Assembly (NCBI RefSeq): GCF_014653785.1
Contig: NZ_BNAS01000001.1
Span: 1 to 64,000 of the forward strand
Origin: Promicromonospora soli
GTDB taxonomy: Bacteria; Actinomycetota; Actinomycetes; Actinomycetales; Cellulomonadaceae
DNA: 64,000 nt
Reading direction: 5' to 3'
Shown in pieces: positions 59,670-64,000 of this stretch. Below the pieces are notes generated by a model, which was given only the letters and a program-made list of their open reading frames with translations, was not told where the DNA came from and ran no database searches. Position numbers and translations under genes: made by a program. Numbering within the stretch: position 1 is the first letter of the stretch; each line of letters begins with the position of its first letter.

Positions 59670-60596
59670 CTACAGGTCGACGGCGCCCATCAGGGTGCCG
59701 AGCTCGGTCCGGCCGAGCACACGCGTGCGGCCCGGCTTCAGGTCGCCCAGCGGGATCGGCCCGATCCGGGTGCGCACCAGGCGCGTCACAGGGTGCCCGA
59801 CGGCGTCGAACATCCGGCGCACGATCCTATTGCGTCCCTCGTGCAGCACTACCTCCAGCATCGCGAACCCGTCGATCTGCTGGAGCACGTGCACGGCGTC
59901 CATCTTCGCGATGCCGTCGTCGAGCTCCACACCCTTCAGGAGCTCGCGGCCGGTCCGCGGGTAGACCTCGCCCTCGACGGTCACCAGGTACGTCTTGGCG
60001 ATCTCGTACTTGGGGTGCGACAGGCGGTTGGCGAGCTCGCCGTCGTTCGTCAGGAGCAGCAGGCCCTCGCTGTCGGCGTCGAGCCGGCCCACGTGGAAGA
60101 GGCGCTCCTCACGGTTCTTGATGAGGTCCGCGACGGTCGGGCGGCCCTTGGGGTCGTCCATCGTCGACACCACGCCCAGCGGCTTGTTCAGCGCGATGGT
60201 CACCTTGGCCTGGTCCAGCTGGATCCGCAGCCCGTCCACGTGCACGACGGCGGTCGCCGGGTCGATCCGCACACCCAGCTCCGTGACGAGCTGGCCGTCC
60301 ACCTCGACGTGCCCGTTCGCGATCAGCTCCTCCGACGCGCGGCGCGAGCCGAGCCCTGCCTGCGCGAGCACCTTCTGCAGCCGCACGCCGTCCTCGACGT
60401 GGACGTCGCGGCCCTGTTCGGCGGGCTGCGCGGGCTTGCGGCGCGGTGCGTTCGCCTGGGCACGGCTCTTGGCGGAGCTGCCACCACGGAAGTTGCCGCC
60501 CTGCTTGCCACCCTGCTTGCCGGACTGGGCAGGACGGCGGGGCTGCTGACCGCCACCAGATTCGCGGCGGCTCCCGCCGCGGCGTTCGTTGCTCAT
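59670..60596 (-). CDS. RsuA/RluB-family rRNA pseudouridine synthase
   Basis: 308 aa. A basic Gly/Gln-rich N-terminal tail (~1-60) precedes an S4 RNA-binding domain (VRLQKVLAQAGLGSRRASEE, GHVEVDGQLVTELGVRIDPA). The catalytic domain has Asp in FHVGRLDADSEGLLLLTNDG. The position between scpB and cmk is that of RluB (23S rRNA U2605-type) in Gram-positive genomes, but RsuA-like specificity cannot be excluded. Confidence 0.93.
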   Translation of the reverse strand: MSNERRGGSRRESGGGQQPRRPAQSGKQGGKQGGNFRGGSSAKSRAQANAPRRKPAQPAEQGRDVHVEDGVRLQKVLAQAGLGSRRASEELIANGHVEVDGQLVTELGVRIDPATAVVHVDGLRIQLDQAKVTIALNKPLGVVSTMDDPKGRPTVADLIKNREERLFHVGRLDADSEGLLLLTNDGELANRLSHPKYEIAKTYLVTVEGEVYPRTGRELLKGVELDDGIAKMDAVHVLQQIDGFAMLEVVLHEGRNRIVRRMFDAVGHPVTRLVRTRIGPIPLGDLKPGRTRVLGRTELGTLMGAVDL

Positions 60597-60682
60597 GATT
60601 CATCTCTCGGTGAGTCGGAAGATCTCGGAAGTGGCGCGCTACGGACCCGCCCGCGGGCCCCGATCTCGGACTGAGATCCTGA

Positions 60683-61336
60683 CTAGGAGTCCAGTCCGTC
60701 GAGGCCGTCGATCGTGTCGAGGTCCGGCAGGTGTGGCGCCAGCGGAGGCAGCTCGTCGAGCGACGAGAAGTCCATCCGCTCCAAGAAGTATCCCGTGGTT
60801 CCGAAGAGAACTGCACCCGAGCTCGGGTCCTGGCCGATCTCGGCGATCAGCCCGCGGGTCAGCAGCGTCCGCACGACGCCGTCGACGTTCACCCCGCGCA
60901 CCGCGCTGACCTGGCCACGCGTCACCGGCTGACGGTACGCGATCACCGCCAGCGTCTCCAGGGCGGCCTGGCTCAGCTTCGACGACTGGCCGTCCAGCAC
61001 GAAGCGTCCCACCGGGTCCGCATGCGCCGCGGACGAGTAGATGCGCCACCCGTCCACCGTCCGGCGCAGCTCGAAACCGCGCGGACGGGAGCCGAGGTGG
61101 CCGGCGTACTCGTCGGCCAGCTCGTGCAGGATGTCGTCGGTCTCGTCCTGCGGCAGGTTCAGCGCCGCCGCTATCCGGTCCGCGCCGATCGGCGCGTCGG
61201 CCACCATGAGCACCGCCTCGACGGCCGCGTGCGCGCCGCCCGGGAGCGTGTGCACGTCGACGAAGGCCAGCTCGTCCTGCGTGGGGTTCTCCGGGTCCAC
61301 CTGCGCGGCCGCTGGGGCCTGCTCCTCGACGGTCAT
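60683..61336 (-). CDS. scpB: Segregation and condensation protein B
   Basis: 217 aa with two winged-helix domains: AVLMVADAPIGADRIAAALN, and LSQAALETLAVIAYRQPVTR followed by VSAVRGVNVDGVVRTLLTRG. ATTGYFLERMDFSSLDELP-type ending is present as GTTGYFLERMDFSSLDEL. ScpB binds ScpA in the SMC condensin complex. Its ATG overlaps the scpA stop by 4 bp. Confidence 0.96.
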   Translation of the reverse strand: MTVEEQAPAAAQVDPENPTQDELAFVDVHTLPGGAHAAVEAVLMVADAPIGADRIAAALNLPQDETDDILHELADEYAGHLGSRPRGFELRRTVDGWRIYSSAAHADPVGRFVLDGQSSKLSQAALETLAVIAYRQPVTRGQVSAVRGVNVDGVVRTLLTRGLIAEIGQDPSSGAVLFGTTGYFLERMDFSSLDELPPLAPHLPDLDTIDGLDGLDS

Positions 61337-62364
61337 GCTGTCGCCTCCGTTCCGGGCTGCGCGGTCTGTGCTTGCTCTTCCGGCAGGGTCTGCTCTTGCG
61401 GCAGGGCCTGCTCTTGCGGCAGGGCCTGCTCGTCCGGCGGGTCGTCCTCGTCGAACTCGCTGGGGCCGGCCTGGGGGTCGAGGTACTTCTCGCCGTCGCC
61501 GGGCCCGGCGGTCCAGCGCACTGTGAGCTCGCCCAGCGGGCTGACCTGCTCGAACCCGACCAGCGAGTCGCGGAACAGCTCCAGCAGCGCGAGGAACCGG
61601 GCCACGGTCACGAGGCGCTCGGTACCGGCCGTGAGCGACCGGAACGTCACGGCGTGCTCCGTGCGCAGGCGCTTGACGATGACGCCTGCCTCCTCGCGCA
61701 CGCTCACCGCGGAGCCGTGCAGGTGGGCCAGGCCCACCACCGGCGGCGGCTTGGGGGCCAGCACCCGCGCGGCCAGCTCGGCGAGCTGCCCCCCCGTCGT
61801 GTCCCAGACCAGCTCGGGCAGGATCGCGGCCAGGTGCGGCTCGAGCGGCGTCAGGCGCGGCACGCGGCGTCCGGCCGACGCCATCTGCTCCGCGATGACC
61901 TTCGAGACCTCCTTGTACGCCCGGTACTGCAGGAGCCGCGCGAACAGCAGGTCGCGGGCCTCCAGGAGCTCCAGGTCCTCGGCGTCCTCGTCCACGACGC
62001 CGGGCAGCAGGCGGGCGGCCTTGAGGTCCAGCAGGGTCGCTGCGATGACCAGGAACTCGCTGGCCACGCCGAGGTCCCAGGACTCGTGGACCTCGCCGCG
62101 TGCGGCGGCCTCGCGGGAGGCCCGCTCCGCCTCGCGGATGTGCGCGACGAACTCGTCGGTCACCACCGCGAGCGCCACCTCGGTGACGTCCATCTTGTGC
62201 TTCGCGATGAGCGAGAGCAGCAGGTCGAACGGGCCCTCGAAGTTGTGCAGGTGGACCTGGAAGGTGCGGGAGGCGCGTCGCTCGTCGGGGGCGGCGAAAG
62301 CGTCCTGCTCCGCCACTTCCGCCGCAGGCGCCTCCGCCTCCAGCACCTCAGGCAGCGTCGCCAC
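61333..62364 (-). CDS. scpA: Segregation and condensation protein A (kleisin)
   Basis: 343 aa. The N-terminal helical domain (FQVHLHNFEGPFDLLLSLIA, KHKMDVTEVALAVVTDEFVA) binds SMC. The middle DLGVASEFLVIAATLLDLKA and the C-terminal winged helix (AVTFRSLTAGTERLVTVARF, LALLELFRDSLVGFEQVSPL) complete the kleisin. Two oddities: an N-terminal acidic extension and a C-terminal QALPQEQ-type repeat tail encoded by 18-bp direct repeats. The start overlaps the parA end by 17 nt. Confidence 0.96.
   Translation of the reverse strand: MATLPEVLEAEAPAAEVAEQDAFAAPDERRASRTFQVHLHNFEGPFDLLLSLIAKHKMDVTEVALAVVTDEFVAHIREAERASREAAARGEVHESWDLGVASEFLVIAATLLDLKAARLLPGVVDEDAEDLELLEARDLLFARLLQYRAYKEVSKVIAEQMASAGRRVPRLTPLEPHLAAILPELVWDTTGGQLAELAARVLAPKPPPVVGLAHLHGSAVSVREEAGVIVKRLRTEHAVTFRSLTAGTERLVTVARFLALLELFRDSLVGFEQVSPLGELTVRWTAGPGDGEKYLDPQAGPSEFDEDDPPDEQALPQEQALPQEQTLPEEQAQTAQPGTEATA
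61373..61426. repeat. Three 18-bp direct repeats in the scpA 3' end
   Basis: The unit TGCTCTTGCGGCAGGGCC occurs three times in tandem (first copy with two changes), encoding LPQEQA-type hexapeptides at the ScpA C-terminus on the minus strand. Confidence 0.85.
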
Positions 62365-63289
62365 GGGCCACGAGCTCCCGGGCGAGCTGACGGTACGCGG
62401 CCGCGCCCGGGTGTCCCGGGGCGTACGCGGTGATGGGCTCCGCGGCGACCGTGGCGTCGGGGAACTTCACCGTGCGCCCGATGATCGAGTGCAGCAGGGT
62501 GTCGCCGAAGGCCTCGTGCACCCGGGCCACGACCTCCCGGGAGTGGAGGGTGCGCGAGTCGTACATGGTGGGGAGGATACCGTCGATCTCCAGGGCCGGG
62601 TTCAGCCGGTCGCGCACCTTCTCGATGGTCTCCACGAGCAGCGCGACGCCGCGCAGCGCGAAGAACTCGCACTCCAGCGGGATCAGCACGCCGTGCGCAG
62701 CGGTCAGGGCGTTCACCGTGAGCAGGCCGAGGCTCGGCTGGCAGTCGATGAGGATCACGTCGTAGTCGTCGATCACCGGGCGCAGCGCGCGGGCCAGCAC
62801 CGACTCACGGGCGACCTCGCCCACGAGCTGCACCTCCGCCGCCGACAGGTCGATGTTCGCCGGCAGCACGTCGAGGTTCTCGATGCCCGACGGGATGAGG
62901 ACGTCGCGGATGTCCACGCCCCGCTCCATGATCAGGTTGTAGATGGTGAGGTCGAGCTCGTGCGGGTTCACGCCGATGCCCACCGACGCGGCGCCCTGCG
63001 GGTCGAAGTCCACCAGGAGCACCTTGCGGCCGTACTCCGCGAGGCAGGCGCCCAGGTTGATCGTGGTGGTGGTCTTGCCGACGCCGCCCTTCTGGTTGCA
63101 CATCGCAATGATGCGCGCGGGGCCGTGGCTCGCGAGGGGTGCCGGTTCCGGCAGCTCCGGCATGGCGCGGCCGACGACGTCGCGCACGATCTCCGAGTCC
63201 GCGGGTGCGCCGACGACCGCCTTGCCGAGAAGAATGTCGGTCATCGTGCTCGCCCCCTCCTGGCTGGGTGCCTCGCTCACGCCCGCCAC
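62348..63289 (-). CDS. ParA/Soj-family chromosome-partitioning ATPase
   Basis: 313 aa. The deviant Walker A is MCNQKGGVGKTTTTINLGAC; Walker B and neighbouring parts are KVLLVDFDPQGAASVGIGVN and DVILIDCQPSLGLLTVNALT. The C-terminal FGDTLLHSIIGRTVKFPDAT is usual. An N-terminal extension of ~45 residues precedes the ATPase. Because it lies next to scpAB rather than with parB near the origin, it is the second, scp-linked ParA-like protein common in actinobacteria. Likely co-transcribed with scpAB. Confidence 0.93.
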   Translation of the reverse strand: MAGVSEAPSQEGASTMTDILLGKAVVGAPADSEIVRDVVGRAMPELPEPAPLASHGPARIIAMCNQKGGVGKTTTTINLGACLAEYGRKVLLVDFDPQGAASVGIGVNPHELDLTIYNLIMERGVDIRDVLIPSGIENLDVLPANIDLSAAEVQLVGEVARESVLARALRPVIDDYDVILIDCQPSLGLLTVNALTAAHGVLIPLECEFFALRGVALLVETIEKVRDRLNPALEIDGILPTMYDSRTLHSREVVARVHEAFGDTLLHSIIGRTVKFPDATVAAEPITAYAPGHPGAAAYRQLARELVARGDAA

Positions 63290-63366
63290 GCTATACCAGA
63301 GTGTGGGCGCCGCCCGGCGAAAGCCTCGGCGTGGCGTCCTTCGGCTACGGGCCTGCTCCCGGGCTC

Positions 63367-64000
63367 CTACCTGGCCCGCGGGTGGGCGGCCGCGTAGACC
63401 TCGCGCAGCGCGTCCGGGGTGACCATCGTGTAGATCTGCGTGGTCGTGACCGACGCGTGCCCGAGCAGCTCCTGGACCACGCGCACGTCCGCCCCGCCGG
63501 ACAGGAGGTGGGTGGCGAACGAGTGCCGCAGCGTGTGCGGCGAGACATGCTCCTTGAGGCCCGCCCGCGCGGCGGCGGACTGCAGGGCGGCCCAGGCGGT
63601 CTGCCGGGACATCCGCGCGCCGCGCGTGTTGAGGAACAGCGCGGGCGTGGCTCGGCCGGCCGCGACCAGCGCCGGGCGCGCCCGGACCAGGTAGGCCTCC
63701 AGCGCGTCGCGCGCGAACGAGCCCACGGGCACGACCCGCTCCTTGGAGCCCTTGCCGAGCAGCCGGACGGCGGCGCTGTCGCTCACCCCGTCGACGTCGA
63801 GCCCCACGATCTCGGAGATCCGCGCGCCGGTCGCGTACAGCAGCTCCAGCAGCGCCCGGTCGCGCAGGGGCAACGGCCCGTCGCCGGCTCCTGCGGCGTC
63901 GAGCAGCCCGGCGACGTCGTCCACGGACAGGGCGTGCGGCAGGCGCCGCAGCAGGGTGGGGGCGCGCACCTCGGCGGACGGGTCGTCCACGGCCAGGCCT
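63367..64000 (-). CDS. xerD: Tyrosine recombinase XerD, C-terminal part (runs off right edge)
   Basis: The frame is open from the window edge to a stop at 63367, 210 codons. The catalytic domain is complete: Arg in [20 protein letters not shown], Lys in [12 protein letters not shown], HxxR in [20 protein letters not shown], His in [17 protein letters not shown] with the nucleophilic Tyr of IYT. The N-terminal core-binding domain lies beyond the window. XerD resolves chromosome dimers at dif. The order xerD-parA-scpA-scpB is standard in this phylum. Confidence 0.93.
   Translation of the reverse strand, partial: GLAVDDPSAEVRAPTLLRRLPHALSVDDVAGLLDAAGAGDGPLPLRDRALLELLYATGARISEIVGLDVDGVSDSAAVRLLGKGSKERVVPVGSFARDALEAYLVRARPALVAAGRATPALFLNTRGARMSRQTAWAALQSAAARAGLKEHVSPHTLRHSFATHLLSGGADVRVVQELLGHASVTTTQIYTMVTPDALREVYAAAHPRAR

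Overview
This is a high-GC actinobacterial chromosome segment. Strong codon bias, TAT and Sec secreted plant-cell-wall hydrolases, and an xerD-parA-scpA-scpB-pseudouridine synthase-cmk-der housekeeping block suggest a saprophytic cellulolytic member of the Cellulomonas / Promicromonospora / Cellulosimicrobium group. That placement is an inference from gene content; no rRNA is present.

Layout. 1-840 is the start of a DUF222 (13E12-type) protein that runs off the left edge. 958-5580 holds a secreted LVIVD/PA-domain protein facing a Mn/Zn-type metal ABC importer (binding lipoprotein, ATPase, permease). 5625-8549 is a small sugar-catabolic unit (Gfo/Idh oxidoreductase and ThuA protein) divergent from its LacI regulator, with two mirror-image operators between them. 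8584-11015 contains a two-domain acyltransferase and a pterin-dehydratase/VOC fusion. 11159-13425 is a tRNA-Pro(GGG) followed by a scarred mobile region: an IS481 remnant, a complete IS3-family element and a decapitated DUF6183-like gene. 13681-17928 carries a VOC protein, an amino-acid dehydrogenase with an altered active site, and a PadR-controlled oxidoreductase.

18241-25690 is a block of four secreted arabinoxylan-degrading enzymes on the minus strand: two GH43 and two GH62. Three of them share a ~450-bp CBM13 (ricin-B lectin) cassette that is almost identical at the DNA level; in one GH43 the cassette sits inside another beta-sandwich domain. LacI-type operators of sequence TGTGAGCGCTAACA lie upstream of the first GH62 gene and again, 26 kb away, between a pectate lyase and a GH43-AbfB enzyme. 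A GH6 endoglucanase follows. These genes therefore look like one plant-polysaccharide regulon whose regulator is not in the window.

26280-44413 is mixed: SDR, an orphan Flp pilin, two PAP2 phosphatases, a WS/DGAT acyltransferase, a membrane GGDEF protein with a MobF-relaxase-like C-terminus, PhzF, a drug-type ABC exporter, a GH15 trehalase-like enzyme, an MFS exporter and a type IB topoisomerase. 46498-50179 resembles a phenolic-lipid (srsABC-like) cluster: type III PKS, ICMT-type methyltransferase, FAD hydroxylase and a divergent UbiA prenyltransferase.

55000-64000 is a minus-strand core: an MFS transporter, lgt, der, cmk, an RsuA/RluB-type pseudouridine synthase, scpB, scpA, parA and a partial xerD.

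The most unusual objects are the GGDEF-relaxase-like fusion (32430-34196) and the CBM13 cassette inserted into a GH43 accessory domain (18471-18918).
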